DNA of 64,000 bases from JABDMH01 sp965223165 (GCA_965223165.1 CBDCVQ010000020.1:620001-684000), one strand, 5' to 3'. Counted from the stretch's first letter, positions 17,419 through 26,525 are shown. Program-made: numbers and translations. The notes: a model not told the origin generated them from the letters alone.

Positions 17419-17694
17419 CTAGCCTTCTTCGGTTTCCTTCTGCTTGGAAAACTTGGCAAACTTCTTATTGAATTTGTCGATTCTTCCAGCCGTATCCACA
17501 AACTTCATCTTACCTGTGAAGAACGGATGTGACTTACTCGATATCTCCAGTTTTACCAGCGGATATTCTTTTCCGTCCTCCCAAGTGATTTTGTCTCTGG
17601 TCGGTGCACAGCTGCGGGTGATAAAGGCCTCGTCACAGGAAAAGTCCTTAAACACCACCAGCCTATAATTCTTCGGATGAATCTCCTTCTTCAT
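17419..17694 (-). CDS. rpmE2: 50S ribosomal protein L31, type B
   Basis: Ribosomal protein of 91 residues, the length of type B L31. It starts MKKEIHPKNYRLVVFKD and has EISSKSHPFFTGKMKFVDT, the family core. It lacks the CxxC zinc pairs of type A; the two cysteines present (CDEAF, RSCAP) are not in CxxC spacing. A stand-alone gene on the minus strand, preceded by a TATCTTTG -7 box at 17720-17727 and followed by a terminator. Confidence 0.96.
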   Translation of the reverse strand: MKKEIHPKNYRLVVFKDFSCDEAFITRSCAPTRDKITWEDGKEYPLVKLEISSKSHPFFTGKMKFVDTAGRIDKFNKKFAKFSKQKETEEG

Positions 17695-17719
17695 AACACG
17701 CTTCGTTTAAAAGTGCCTG

Positions 17720-17727
17720 CAAAGATA
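17720..17727 (-). promoter_or_regulatory. TAnnTTTG -7 element upstream of rpmE2
   Basis: The minus strand reads TATCTTTG, 26 bp upstream of the rpmE2 start. No TTG lies at the optimal distance, so the -33 part is weak. Confidence 0.4.
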
Positions 17728-17984
17728 ATACATTGTCCGCAAATCCTCACCATGCGCAGGAGAACTTCAGGGCAATCGCGCTATGGAATCCTGCATTTAG
17801 CCATCAACGACCAAACCATGGCTGGCCAGATGCCCCTTTTCTTACCTGGACTCACCTAGGACCACTACTCCATGGCATACCCTTGCTTGATAGCGTCACG
17901 CCAGAAGGCCTGACACGGCCAGGTTCTGTTATTGAGCTATGCCAGGGACAACAAGCCTCCTAGGCCACACAGCCAAGATCAGGC

Positions 17985-18010
17985 CGCGTTTGGCGTCCCC
18001 GCCAAACGCG
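17985..18010. other. perfect 10-bp inverted repeat in a gene-free stretch
   Basis: cgcgtttggc and gccaaacgcg flank the 6-bp loop gtcccc. There is no T-tract on either side. The surrounding gap (17695-18134, 440 bp) otherwise contains only the rpmE2 -7 box; I see no gene or RNA in it. Confidence 0.5.
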
Positions 18011-18134
18011 ATGGCTGGCTCGCTGTCACCCTACCGGCCTTGATAATGCGATCGTCCGGTGAGTACTTGTTGACATCGCAGGACTGTGCACGCATAATGT
18101 CGTAAGTCATACCGCTGACTCCTGTTTCAATCCA

Positions 18135-18506
18135 TCAATCCTCCAAACCGCGGAAGAATGCATCCTCCACGTGGCGTAGACTGGGAGTCCCGCCCTTGCG
18201 CCACAAGATGCTGATGACGTCAAATCTAACCTCCCACTCATGTCCAATCTTGTCCATATAGGCATGAGCCGCCGCCGTCAGCATTTGCTGCTTGTGTCTG
18301 CCGACAAAGGACTCGGGTGCCCCAAAATGATCGTAGCTGCGGGTTTTTACCTCCACAAAGATGAGGATGCCCTGGTGCCGTGCGATGATGTCGACTTCCG
18401 CCCGTCGGTAGCGCCAGTTTGCCTCCAAGATCTCGTATCCCGCGTCCCGAAGAAAGTCTTGCGCCAGGTGTTCTCCCTTAGCGCCCAGTTCTTTTTGGAT
18501 GGTCAT
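18135..18506 (-). CDS. YraN family protein (UPF0102)
   Basis: Protein of 123 residues, the normal length. It belongs to the endonuclease-like UPF0102 family. The nuclease-fold core is visible: LGAKGEHLAQDFL at the start, NWRYRRAEVDIIARHQ with the central E-x-D, and LIFVEVKTRS with the E-x-K of PD-(D/E)XK enzymes. Biological function is not firmly established. It is divergent from pgi; the two share an 86-bp intergenic region. Confidence 0.9.
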   Translation of the reverse strand: MTIQKELGAKGEHLAQDFLRDAGYEILEANWRYRRAEVDIIARHQGILIFVEVKTRSYDHFGAPESFVGRHKQQMLTAAAHAYMDKIGHEWEVRFDVISILWRKGGTPSLRHVEDAFFRGLED

Positions 18507-18549
18507 CGGTGTATATCTCGGTTGCCAATCAAGATATGCGATGTTCTGT

Positions 18550-18557
18550 TAATTTTG
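18550..18557 (+). promoter_or_regulatory. TAnnTTTG -7 element upstream of pgi
   Basis: TAATTTTG, a perfect match, 35 bp before the pgi ATG at 18593. The nearest upstream TTG (18522-18524) is 25 bp away, longer than the usual ~20. The box lies downstream of the earlier in-frame ATG at 18509, which supports 18593 as the real start. Confidence 0.45.
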
Positions 18558-18592
18558 GTGCAAATTATCTAAGCAAATCGCATCCTTCTCAC

Positions 18593-20248
18593 ATGGGATC
18601 ACTACGTAGTATAGACCCCTCCCAGACCCAGGCGTGGGCCGACTTACAACGGCACTACGATCAGGTGAAAGACAAGACACTCAAAGAGCATTTCTCTGAC
18701 GAGCCACAACGCCCGGATCGCTATGGTATCTCCTTTGATCACGCCCATATCGACTATTCGAAAAACCTGATCAACAGCGAAACTCTCCGCCTGCTGATCT
18801 CCCTTGCCAAGGAGATGGGGCTGGAGCAGGGCATCCAGCAACTGCTGTCCGGTGAGAAAATCAATGCGACGGAAGGCAGGGCCGTGCTCCACACCGCTCT
18901 CCGTGCCCCCAAAGGGATGCGCATCGAGGTGGAAGGGCAAGATGTCGTACCGGGGGTCCACGAGGTACTTAGGCGGATGGCCGACTTTGTGGATCGGCTG
19001 GATGACGGCCGTTGGACAAGCTATACGGGTCTGCCAATCAAAGACATCGTCAACATCGGTATCGGCGGCTCCGACCTCGGTCCCATGATGGTCGTTGAAG
19101 CGCTTCGTCCCTATCACGTGCCGGAACGCACGGTGCATTTTGTGTCCAACGTCGATGGATCTGATCTCACCAAGGTCCTCGCGGAGGTCGACCCGGAGAC
19201 GACCCTTTTTATCATCGCCAGCAAGACCTTCACTACGATCGAAACTATGACCAATGCCCATTCGGCCAGGCGCTGGTTTTTGAAGAGTGCGGAGGAGCAA
19301 GATATTGCGAAGCATTTTGTGGCACTATCCACCAATCTGGCGGCCGCGACCGATTTTGGCATCGATCCTCAAAACATCTTTCCCTTTTGGGACTGGGTGG
19401 GCGGTCGGTTTTCGCTGCCATCGGCCATTGGCCTGAGCATCATGGTCGCCGTCTCACCGACCTGCTTTAAGGAGCTGCTCGCCGGTATGCATGCGATGGA
19501 TCGACACTTCGCTTCTGCCCCATTGCATGAAAATGCACCGGTCATCCTGGCGCTTCTTGGCATCTGGTATACCAACTTTTTCGGTAGTGACACGGAGGCC
19601 ATCCTCCCCTATGATCAGCACCTGCGGTACCTACCTACCTACCTGCAGCAAGCCTGTATGGAGAGCAATGGCAAATCGGTAGATCGAGGCGGTCATCCGG
19701 TGACCTACGAGACGGGACCCATCATCTGGGGAGGCGCAGGCACCAATAGCCAGCACTCCTTCTTTCAGCTCTTGCATCAGGGCACACGACTGATCCCCTG
19801 TGACTTCATCATCCCCGCCAATCCCCATCATCAACTATATCGGCACCATGATCTCCTCGTCTCCAACGTACTGGCGCAAACGGAGGCATTGATGCGGGGA
19901 AAAACGGCAGAAGAGGCTCGACAAGAACTGGAGGAAAAGGGACTTGATCCGTCTACGCTTGAGCAGCTGCTGCCCTACAAGATATTTGAGGGCAACCGAC
20001 CCAGCACGCTCATTATGCTCAAGAAATTGACGCCCTTCAGCCTGGGATGGCTCATCTCTCTCTACGAGCATCGCATCTTTACGCGAGGCTACCTTTGGAA
20101 TATCTTCAGTTTTGATCAGTTTGGTGTGGAGCTAGGCAAGTCACTGGCCAAGGAGATAGAACCGGAGTTGAGCGGAGGTGTGTCGTCTGACCATGATGCC
20201 TCTACGTCGGCTGCGATCGAGCGCTTTCGCCAGTGGAAAACCTACTAA
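18593..20248 (+). CDS. pgi: glucose-6-phosphate isomerase
   Basis: Interconverts glucose-6-P and fructose-6-P in glycolysis and gluconeogenesis. With the ATG at 18593 (MGSLRSIDPSQTQAW) it has 551 residues, matching the usual ~549; an upstream in-frame ATG at 18509 would add 28 unrelated residues and precede the promoter box. Signatures include NIGIGGSDLGPMMV (sugar phosphate binding), the catalytic glutamate in ACMESNGKS, the histidine in GGAGTNSQHSFFQ and the C-terminal lysine in FDQFGVELGKSLAK. manA follows after 5 bp, so the two sugar-phosphate isomerases form an operon. Confidence 0.97.
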   Translation: MGSLRSIDPSQTQAWADLQRHYDQVKDKTLKEHFSDEPQRPDRYGISFDHAHIDYSKNLINSETLRLLISLAKEMGLEQGIQQLLSGEKINATEGRAVLHTALRAPKGMRIEVEGQDVVPGVHEVLRRMADFVDRLDDGRWTSYTGLPIKDIVNIGIGGSDLGPMMVVEALRPYHVPERTVHFVSNVDGSDLTKVLAEVDPETTLFIIASKTFTTIETMTNAHSARRWFLKSAEEQDIAKHFVALSTNLAAATDFGIDPQNIFPFWDWVGGRFSLPSAIGLSIMVAVSPTCFKELLAGMHAMDRHFASAPLHENAPVILALLGIWYTNFFGSDTEAILPYDQHLRYLPTYLQQACMESNGKSVDRGGHPVTYETGPIIWGGAGTNSQHSFFQLLHQGTRLIPCDFIIPANPHHQLYRHHDLLVSNVLAQTEALMRGKTAEEARQELEEKGLDPSTLEQLLPYKIFEGNRPSTLIMLKKLTPFSLGWLISLYEHRIFTRGYLWNIFSFDQFGVELGKSLAKEIEPELSGGVSSDHDASTSAAIERFRQWKTY

Positions 20249-20253
20249 GGCGC

Positions 20254-21417
20254 ATGGCCAAGCTAGCGGGAGTGATCAAGCACTATGCCTGGGGAGGCAC
20301 TAAGTTTATTCCAGACCTGCTTGGATTGGACAATGCCGCAGGCAAGCCTTTTGCGGAGTACTGGCTTGGTACCCACGTGGATGGTCCGGCGCATCTGATT
20401 GTGGACGGTCAACGGGACCTTGCGCTGGACCAATATCTGACCGCCCGCGCTAGACCCGGCGCGCTTCCCTTTCTACTCAAGGTGCTGGACGTGAGGGAGA
20501 TGCTCTCGATTCAGATGCATCCGGACAAGTCCACCGCCGAAGCAGGCTTTGCCAGGGAAGATCAACAAGGGATAGCACGGACAGATGCAGCACGCAGCTA
20601 TCGAGATGCCAACCACAAGCCAGAGCTGATGGTAGCCCTGTCCGACTTTTGGCTGCTGCAGGGATTTCGTCCTTCGATGGAGATCGACGGGCTGCTCGAA
20701 GCCCAACCCGAGTTTGCCCCGCTTCGCCCGGTCTGGGCAGGCGGAGGATTGGCTGGTCTGTTTGAGCATATCATGACCAGCGAGCAGTCTCACATCAACG
20801 CCATGCTCAAGCCCCTCGGCAAAAGGATCAAACCACTGCTCGAGGCCGGCGAGTTGGGGGCAAATGACCTGCATTATTGGGCGGCCAAGGCCTTTATCGC
20901 CTTCAATCGCAAGGGCATCTGCGATCGGAGTATCCTGTTACTCTATCTGATGAACTTGGTGCATCTGCGTCCCGGTGAGGGGATCTATCAGGCGCCCGGT
21001 GTGCTGCATGCCTATCTGCACGGCCAAAGCGTCGAATGCATGGCCACCTCCGACAATGTGATTCGAGCCGGCCTAACGCGCAAATTTGTCAATGTGCCCG
21101 AGTTGCTCAGGCTTACCCGCCTGGACCGTACTCCGCCGGTCACGCTGGAATCCGTACCGACGGACGAAGGGATAACTTCATTCCACACTCCTGCCCACGA
21201 GTTTCAATTGTCTCGGGGCACCACCATGTGCACTCTTTCGGCCAGCTCGAGCCCAAGGATTCTTCTTTGCGTGCGTGGGCAACTCACCCTACGGGTGGAC
21301 GGCCAGGCGTACAGACTACAGAAAGGGGATGCCCACCTGATCATGGGATCCTCCCCTTGCGAGATTTCACCCGAGGTGGCTGATACGCTCTACTTCATCG
21401 CCCAAGAAGGCCCTTAG
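20254..21417 (+). CDS. manA: mannose-6-phosphate isomerase, class I
   Basis: Interconverts mannose-6-P and fructose-6-P, feeding GDP-mannose and related sugar nucleotides. It has 387 residues from ATG 20254 (MAKLAGVIKHYAWGG), which fits the family better than an upstream start inside pgi. Zinc ligands are visible in SIQMHPDKS (Q and H), NHKPELM (E) and YQAPGVLHAYL (H). The C-terminal cupin portion contains RGQLTLRVDGQAYRL. It starts 5 bp after the pgi stop and is almost certainly cotranscribed. Confidence 0.95.
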   Translation: MAKLAGVIKHYAWGGTKFIPDLLGLDNAAGKPFAEYWLGTHVDGPAHLIVDGQRDLALDQYLTARARPGALPFLLKVLDVREMLSIQMHPDKSTAEAGFAREDQQGIARTDAARSYRDANHKPELMVALSDFWLLQGFRPSMEIDGLLEAQPEFAPLRPVWAGGGLAGLFEHIMTSEQSHINAMLKPLGKRIKPLLEAGELGANDLHYWAAKAFIAFNRKGICDRSILLLYLMNLVHLRPGEGIYQAPGVLHAYLHGQSVECMATSDNVIRAGLTRKFVNVPELLRLTRLDRTPPVTLESVPTDEGITSFHTPAHEFQLSRGTTMCTLSASSSPRILLCVRGQLTLRVDGQAYRLQKGDAHLIMGSSPCEISPEVADTLYFIAQEGP

Positions 21418-21428
21418 CGGGTCGCTAA

Positions 21429-23726
21429 CTAATCTTTGTACTGCAGTGCGATCGGGGCAGACAGCAGGCCATCGGGGATGCCAAATGCATCGACCAGTGC
21501 CTCATTGTGTGATCGCAGCGCCGCACAGAGCCGATCGATCCGGCGGCGGATAGCTTTTGTCTTTATTCCTTCCAGATAATCGTGCTCCAGGTACCATCCT
21601 CGATTGGCCTCCATCGTCTCAAGCGCAAACAGGCAACAAATATCCTCGAGCAGCTTACGCTGATCGTCGTCCTCCACCTGGTCTACAAAAAGCTGAAACT
21701 GCTGCAGGATGACCCGTTCGATGTGGGCGGTAGCTAATGCAATCATGTGATTCTGCCCCCGGAGAAATACCTCATACGGAGGTATTCTCTTTCGAAACAT
21801 ATTGCGCATACGAGAGCCCAAGGTGAAAAGGATCTTCCGCTCACGAAACTCGAAAGCATGGCGATGGAAGGCCGGATCGTTGAGGTGGTTGGCATCGGTC
21901 TTGCGCTTGTAGATCGGGTTGATCGTCAAAAAGGAGTCACTCACCTGATTGGCAAGAAATCGGATCACACCAAGAAAACCGGCCCCGCTAAACTCCTCCT
22001 TGAAATCGGACAAGAGGGCCTTGGCCACCAATTGCAGAAGGACCGTATTGTCCCCTTCGAAGGTGGCAAAAATGTCCGCGTCTGCCTTGAGATCGGCAAA
22101 TCGGTTGACCCAGAGATATCCTTTACCTCCACAGGCCTCCCGACAGGCTTGGATCGTGTCATTGGCAAACCAGGTCGTGTAGGCCTTGATCCCGGCGGCC
22201 AGACTCTCCACCTCTCGACCATCTTCATCCGTACGGTGCTCGTATCGCCGGACCACATACTCCAGGGCAAAGTGGCAGGCATAGGCCCGGGCCAGGGGGG
22301 GGATCAGTCGTCGCTGATGAGAAGGATAGTCCAGCAGAAGCATCTCCTGCTGGCCCTTGGGTCCAAATTGTCGTCGGCGTAGCGCATACCTGATGGCGAT
22401 CGCCAGGGCCGATTTAGCCGCACTAAGCCCCCCCTTGGCGACACAGATGCGACCTGCCACCAGCGTGCCTAGCATAGTGAAGAAGCGCTTTCCCGGATTC
22501 TTGATCTCACTGTGGTATTGGCCTTGGTCGTCAATCCGCCCAAACCGATCGAGGAGATTGGTCACCGGCACCCGGACATGATCAAACCAGATACGCCCGT
22601 TGTCCACTCCATTGAGCCCCATCTTATAGCCGTTGTCTTCGACAGTGATACCGGGCAGGAGATTTCCAGCCGTATCGCGGAGGGGTACCAGCACTGCGTG
22701 CACGCCGTGCTCCTCGCCGTCCACAATGAGTTGGGCAAAGACGGTCGCCAGTTGTGCGTGTAGGGCATTGCCGATGTATTCTTTGCCGGCCCGATGGTTG
22801 GGAGAGTGGACCTCGATTTGTCTGGTTTCATGGCGGTAGGTGGCGGTGGTTTCTACATCCCGCACATTAGACCCGTGCCCCGTTTCCGTCATGGCAAAGC
22901 ACCCCAGGAGATCACCCTGCCCTATCTTTTGCAAGTATTTTTCGTGATGCGGGCGGGAGCCGAGATGCTGGACACTACTGCCAAAGAGGCCAAACTGCAC
23001 CCCAAACTTCACGGCCAGGCTCAGATCATGCATCGACAGCACTTCGAAGACGGCCGCATAGTTGATGATGCTACCTTCACCGCCATATTCCGCCGGAAAA
23101 CCCAAAGAGCCGTAGCCTTGGCGAGCCAATTCCTGCAGCCAGTGCAACACCTGCCGGCGACGATCTTCCTTGACCGGCATGGGCTCCCGTGCAAACACCG
23201 GATCGGCCAACAGATTCTTCAATCGCTGCATCACGTCTGCCCTCTCCCCGTCCAAGAGTGCTTGCAAGCGGGCAGCATGTACCTTGCTGCCCGCTTGGCT
23301 ATCTACTGCAACAGGGGGAATAGCCCGAAATCTGGCCAGGCCGGGCAGCTCAAGGGCCTGGTCCAAGGCTTCAAGCACCGACTTTGTCTCTTCGTAACCT
23401 TCGTAGTTGCCAGCCACCGAGGCACGCTGAGCCATCGATAGCCCGAGGTCCACAATGCTGCCTACGGACTGGAAGTCCGCCTGCTTGCCCGCCTCGGTCA
23501 TGAGTGACTTCCAGGCCTGAAAGGTGTGTTCATCCGGCCATTCACTCGGATCTGCCCACCGCAGTATTTGATCTCGTTCAGCAGGAGTCAGCTGCTGCAG
23601 GGATTGTACCTTGTCACGGATGATGTCCACCTCACTGGGGCTGAGGAGGCCGTCGGCCCAAGCCACGTAAAGAAGGGGGATGAAGCTACGTACATTAGGC
23701 GTGTAGACTGCCGGATCAGGACTCAT
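21429..23726 (-). CDS. acyl-CoA oxidase/dehydrogenase with an N-terminal TerB-like domain
   Basis: FAD-dependent acyl-CoA oxidoreductase of 765 residues, longer than classical acyl-CoA dehydrogenases (~380) and nearer to acyl-CoA oxidases. Residues ~10-75 contain LLYVAWADGLLSPSEVDII, a TerB/DjlA-like helical motif. Then follow the flavin-binding stretch GCFAMTETGHGSNVRDVET (residues ~275-293), the C-terminal helical CREACGGKGYLWVNRFADL and the likely catalytic glutamate in FATFEGDNTVLLQ, then an oxidase-type C-terminal domain. Expected role: first step of fatty acid beta-oxidation. The gene is isolated, with a MITE-like element 93 bp upstream. Confidence 0.85.
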   Translation of the reverse strand: MSPDPAVYTPNVRSFIPLLYVAWADGLLSPSEVDIIRDKVQSLQQLTPAERDQILRWADPSEWPDEHTFQAWKSLMTEAGKQADFQSVGSIVDLGLSMAQRASVAGNYEGYEETKSVLEALDQALELPGLARFRAIPPVAVDSQAGSKVHAARLQALLDGERADVMQRLKNLLADPVFAREPMPVKEDRRRQVLHWLQELARQGYGSLGFPAEYGGEGSIINYAAVFEVLSMHDLSLAVKFGVQFGLFGSSVQHLGSRPHHEKYLQKIGQGDLLGCFAMTETGHGSNVRDVETTATYRHETRQIEVHSPNHRAGKEYIGNALHAQLATVFAQLIVDGEEHGVHAVLVPLRDTAGNLLPGITVEDNGYKMGLNGVDNGRIWFDHVRVPVTNLLDRFGRIDDQGQYHSEIKNPGKRFFTMLGTLVAGRICVAKGGLSAAKSALAIAIRYALRRRQFGPKGQQEMLLLDYPSHQRRLIPPLARAYACHFALEYVVRRYEHRTDEDGREVESLAAGIKAYTTWFANDTIQACREACGGKGYLWVNRFADLKADADIFATFEGDNTVLLQLVAKALLSDFKEEFSGAGFLGVIRFLANQVSDSFLTINPIYKRKTDANHLNDPAFHRHAFEFRERKILFTLGSRMRNMFRKRIPPYEVFLRGQNHMIALATAHIERVILQQFQLFVDQVEDDDQRKLLEDICCLFALETMEANRGWYLEHDYLEGIKTKAIRRRIDRLCAALRSHNEALVDAFGIPDGLLSAPIALQYKD

Positions 23727-23819
23727 AGCTTTTCTCCAAAAGGTAGGAGTTTTCCGCTTAAGGAAGGTCTAGAGGCAAAAAGCCGAATGTATGCCTACAC
23801 TCGACTTCGTTCAAGAGGT

Positions 23820-23987
23820 ACTAGTAGAGTTTCGCATTAGATATGTTGAATAATTCTAATAGAATTTTGTTCGCAGACGAGGCGCGAAACACAGACATAG
23901 CCGTAGCTATGGCGAGGCTTTGCAACGAAGTATGCGGACCAAAGACATTAGAATTAGCTACAAGATTTAATGCGAAACTCTACTAGT
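23820..23987 (+). mobile_element. MITE-like repeat family 1, copy B (internally deleted)
   Basis: 168 bp bounded by ~20-bp terminal inverted repeats (ctagtagagtttcgcatta ... taatgcgaaactctactag). A second inverted pair lies inside (taattctaatag / attagaatta). It matches the 229-bp copy at 33718-33946 but lacks a central ~65-bp segment between cgaggc and acatagccg. It encodes nothing. Its right end overlaps the start of the next palindromic element by 4 bp. Confidence 0.75.
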
Positions 23988-24148
23988 GGACAGTAACATT
24001 GAAAAGGGATGCATGGATCGCAATTATTTCGTGCCAGATCGAAGAGACAGAACCGCACTTAGCCTAAGCCAAGTAAGGCTTCTGGCGATGAAGAGTTGGT
24101 GCGAAAGAAGGCGATCGGGCGTTCCGCTTTCAGTGTTACCGTCCACTA
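23984..24148. mobile_element. second MITE-like element (21-bp imperfect terminal inverted repeats)
   Basis: 165 bp starting tagtggacagtaacattgaa and ending with its near-complement ttcagtgttaccgtccacta (19 of 21 positions pair when the full arms are compared). A short open frame runs across it (23986-24252) but continues into the next element and resembles no protein I know. It may be a remnant of an insertion sequence or a non-autonomous element. I see no second copy in the window. Confidence 0.55.
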
Positions 24149-24311
24149 AGGGGCCGATAAAAAATAAGTTTCCCTTTTCAGGCGACGTTGTTTTTGGATT
24201 TAGACAAGGCAAAAAAATTGAGCATAGCATGGGCTATGTGATGTTTTTTTAACGCAGAATAAATTCAAAACAACAAGCATCAAATCGGAAAGTTGTTTTT
24301 TACCGGCCCCC
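24149..24311. mobile_element. third palindromic element (25-bp imperfect terminal inverted repeats)
   Basis: 163 bp. The left end aggggccgataaaaaataag is the imperfect complement of the right end (ttgttttttaccggccccc). Further inside cgttgtttttggattt pairs with aaattcaaaacaac, and gcatagc/gctatg forms the tip, so nearly the whole element can fold back on itself. No coding capacity. It directly abuts the second element. The remaining 24312-24475 leads into fabG without other features. Confidence 0.55.
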
Positions 24312-24475
24312 AACTACGTTCTGCGTTTGGGTCGAGCCGTAGCCAACTACCAAAACATTCACATAACGAGATCGCACAAAATTGATGCGAGCAATCTCCC
24401 TCCGGTGATTAGTATTTTGTATCGTTGTTGCTCCAAGCAACGAGCCAAGAAATTGCTTGTGTCAAAACCTCAGAT

Positions 24476-25219
24476 ATGGATGTAAAGGATCTTGTTTGTC
24501 TGGTCACCGGCGGCTCTCGAGGCATTGGTGCCGGTATTGTACGACGGCTGGCAGAAGCAGGCGCTACCGTGTATTTCTCCTATCGTAGCTCTGCAGAGCA
24601 AGCCACCGCACTGGTCAATGAGCTCAATGAGACACCAGGAAGCGTGACGGCCATTCAATCGGATGCGGCGGATTTTGAAGCGGCGGCAGCGCTGGTGGGT
24701 CAAGTGGTGGAGGAGGCCGGCCAGATCGATGTGCTGATCAATAATGCCGGCATAACCGATGATACCCTAATGCTTCGGATGGGTGAAGAGCAATGGGACC
24801 GCGTGATCCATGCCAATCTCAAATCCGTGTTTAATCTGACCAAGCATGCACTAAGACCCATGCTGAGAAAACGCCAGGGGTCCATCATCAATCTGAGTTC
24901 GGTGGTGGGCGTCTTTGGTAATGCGGGACAAGCCAATTATTCGGCATCCAAAGCCGGCATCATTGGATTTACCAAGTCGATAGCCAAAGAGGTAGGCTCT
25001 CGCAATATCCGATGCAATGCGATCGCTCCCGGCTATATTGCCACCGAGATGACGGCTGATCTGGATGATAAGGTGAAGGAAACTTTTCTGCAGAACATTC
25101 CCTTGAAGAGGATGGGCACACCGGAGGAGATTGCTGACCTCACGCTCTTCCTGGCCTCACCCCAATCGGCTTACATTACCGGCCAGGTGATCAGTATATG
25201 CGGAGGACTCAATATTTAG
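24476..25219 (+). CDS. fabG: 3-oxoacyl-[acyl-carrier-protein] reductase
   Basis: NADPH-dependent reductase of fatty acid synthesis, 247 residues from ATG 24476 (MDVKDLVCLVTGG); an upstream in-frame ATG at 24425 would add 17 unrelated residues. SDR signatures are the cofactor loop TGGSRGIGAG, the NNAGITDDTLMLRM segment and the catalytic S-Y-K in SSVVGVFGNAGQANYSASKAG. IAPGYIATEMT and ISICGGLNI are typical FabG sequences. It could in principle serve another ketoacyl pathway, but the match to FabG is close. Its last 22 bp overlap the next gene in another frame. Confidence 0.92.
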   Translation: MDVKDLVCLVTGGSRGIGAGIVRRLAEAGATVYFSYRSSAEQATALVNELNETPGSVTAIQSDAADFEAAAALVGQVVEEAGQIDVLINNAGITDDTLMLRMGEEQWDRVIHANLKSVFNLTKHALRPMLRKRQGSIINLSSVVGVFGNAGQANYSASKAGIIGFTKSIAKEVGSRNIRCNAIAPGYIATEMTADLDDKVKETFLQNIPLKRMGTPEEIADLTLFLASPQSAYITGQVISICGGLNI

Positions 25220-26460
25220 TTTATTTGATTGGGACGCTGGCACTCGCTATCGGCCTGATCCAAGCATGCCAAGTCCCCCTTGAGTTATTGGCGGTAAAAA
25301 GTGTCGAACAGATCCAGGCCATCCCGGCACCGGAGACCACCGCCAGCACTTGCCAAGACTACGAGGCTTACATTCCCGATACGCTACATCCGGACCATAT
25401 GCCCATGCGATATGTGCGCGTCAATATGCACTTTTTAAATGCCGTCGATGGAAGCAAGAACTATCAAGGGCAGGAAGCTCTTGAGTACGGTCGCAAGCTC
25501 ATCGATGAGGCCAATGGCCACCTAGCGCGCAACCGACAGATGTGGCTGCCGATCGGCAATCAGACACCTGTGCTTCCCATCGGCTTTCGGTACGTACTCA
25601 CGACCTCAGCCGGATATGAGGAGCAACAAGGCATCTACTGCCACTACAATGACGAACTTTACTCGTTTGTGGACAAGGGCCGCAATCGCAATAACTACAG
25701 CCGGGACGCGATTCGTACCTATGGGATTGGTCTCGATTCGATTCTCAACATTTTTGTCATGCCTCACCACCCGGATAGTGTGCGGTCGGAGACGTATGCC
25801 GTCACCTCTGCCGGCATCGCGCTGGGCTCTGCGGTGAAGATCGCCGGCGTCTACGAGACCGGAAAGCGACCCTGGGCCTTCAAGGGCTTGATCAATCATG
25901 AGGTGGGCCATGTCATGGGTCTGCGTCATACCTGGCGATCCAACGACGGCTGTGAGGATACGCCACGACACACCAATTGCTGGAATCGAACGGATGTACC
26001 TCCTTGCGATACTGCCGCCTCCAACAATCTCATGGACTACAATGCCAATCAACATGCCTGGACCCCCTGTCAGATTGGTCGTGTGCATAGGAACATGAGT
26101 CGAGAAAACTCCCTTCCACGTAAGCTGTTGATTCAGGACTGGTGCCGATTAGATCCGGAAAAGACGATCGTCATTCGCGACAGCGTGATATGGAAGGGGG
26201 CCAAAGATCTGGTAGGTGACCTCATCATTGGTCCCGGCGGACAACTTGACGTGCGTTGCCGCCTTTCCATGCCCCCCGGCGGCACCATCACCGTGGAACC
26301 CGGTGGTACCTTGCTTCTGGACAACGCGAGATTGCACAATGCTTGTGGCAAAGCATGGAATGGTATTGTGGTGAAAAAGACACCGCAGGCGGAAGGGGTC
26401 GTGCTCAGGCAGGGAGACACGGTCCTTGAGGATGTAGCTACGGAGTTGGACCGGCCCTAG
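25198..26460 (+). CDS. secreted metzincin protease (M43-like) with beta-helix-like tail, possible lipoprotein
   Basis: Protein of 420 residues. The N-terminus has a hydrophobic signal ending LALAIGLIQAC, which could be a lipobox (C24). The catalytic zinc motif HEVGHVMGLRH is complete at residues 234-244 (HExxHxxGxxH) and a Met-turn candidate NNLMDYN follows, as in pappalysin-like M43 enzymes. Cysteines in DGCEDTPRHTNCW also fit that family. From ~residue 320 GDLIIGPGGQLDV, GTITVEPGGTLLLDNA and CGKAWNGIVV form a beta-helix-like region usually seen in longer T9SS cargo. Here it stops without a sorting domain, so the gene may be shortened. Its start lies inside the end of fabG (22-bp overlap). 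Confidence 0.75.
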   Translation: MRRTQYLVYLIGTLALAIGLIQACQVPLELLAVKSVEQIQAIPAPETTASTCQDYEAYIPDTLHPDHMPMRYVRVNMHFLNAVDGSKNYQGQEALEYGRKLIDEANGHLARNRQMWLPIGNQTPVLPIGFRYVLTTSAGYEEQQGIYCHYNDELYSFVDKGRNRNNYSRDAIRTYGIGLDSILNIFVMPHHPDSVRSETYAVTSAGIALGSAVKIAGVYETGKRPWAFKGLINHEVGHVMGLRHTWRSNDGCEDTPRHTNCWNRTDVPPCDTAASNNLMDYNANQHAWTPCQIGRVHRNMSRENSLPRKLLIQDWCRLDPEKTIVIRDSVIWKGAKDLVGDLIIGPGGQLDVRCRLSMPPGGTITVEPGGTLLLDNARLHNACGKAWNGIVVKKTPQAEGVVLRQGDTVLEDVATELDRP

Positions 26461-26525
26461 CACTGCGCTCGGATAGAGCCAGGTACAGACAATCCCACAA
26501 AGTGTGAGTAGCTGTCAGCTAGGCA

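Noticed and set aside
18509..18592. upstream ATG for pgi
   Set aside because: Adds 28 residues not typical of Pgi and lies upstream of the TAATTTTG box.
23986..24252. 88-codon ORF in the palindromic elements
   Set aside because: Spans two different inverted-repeat elements and shows no protein-family pattern; most likely fortuitous.
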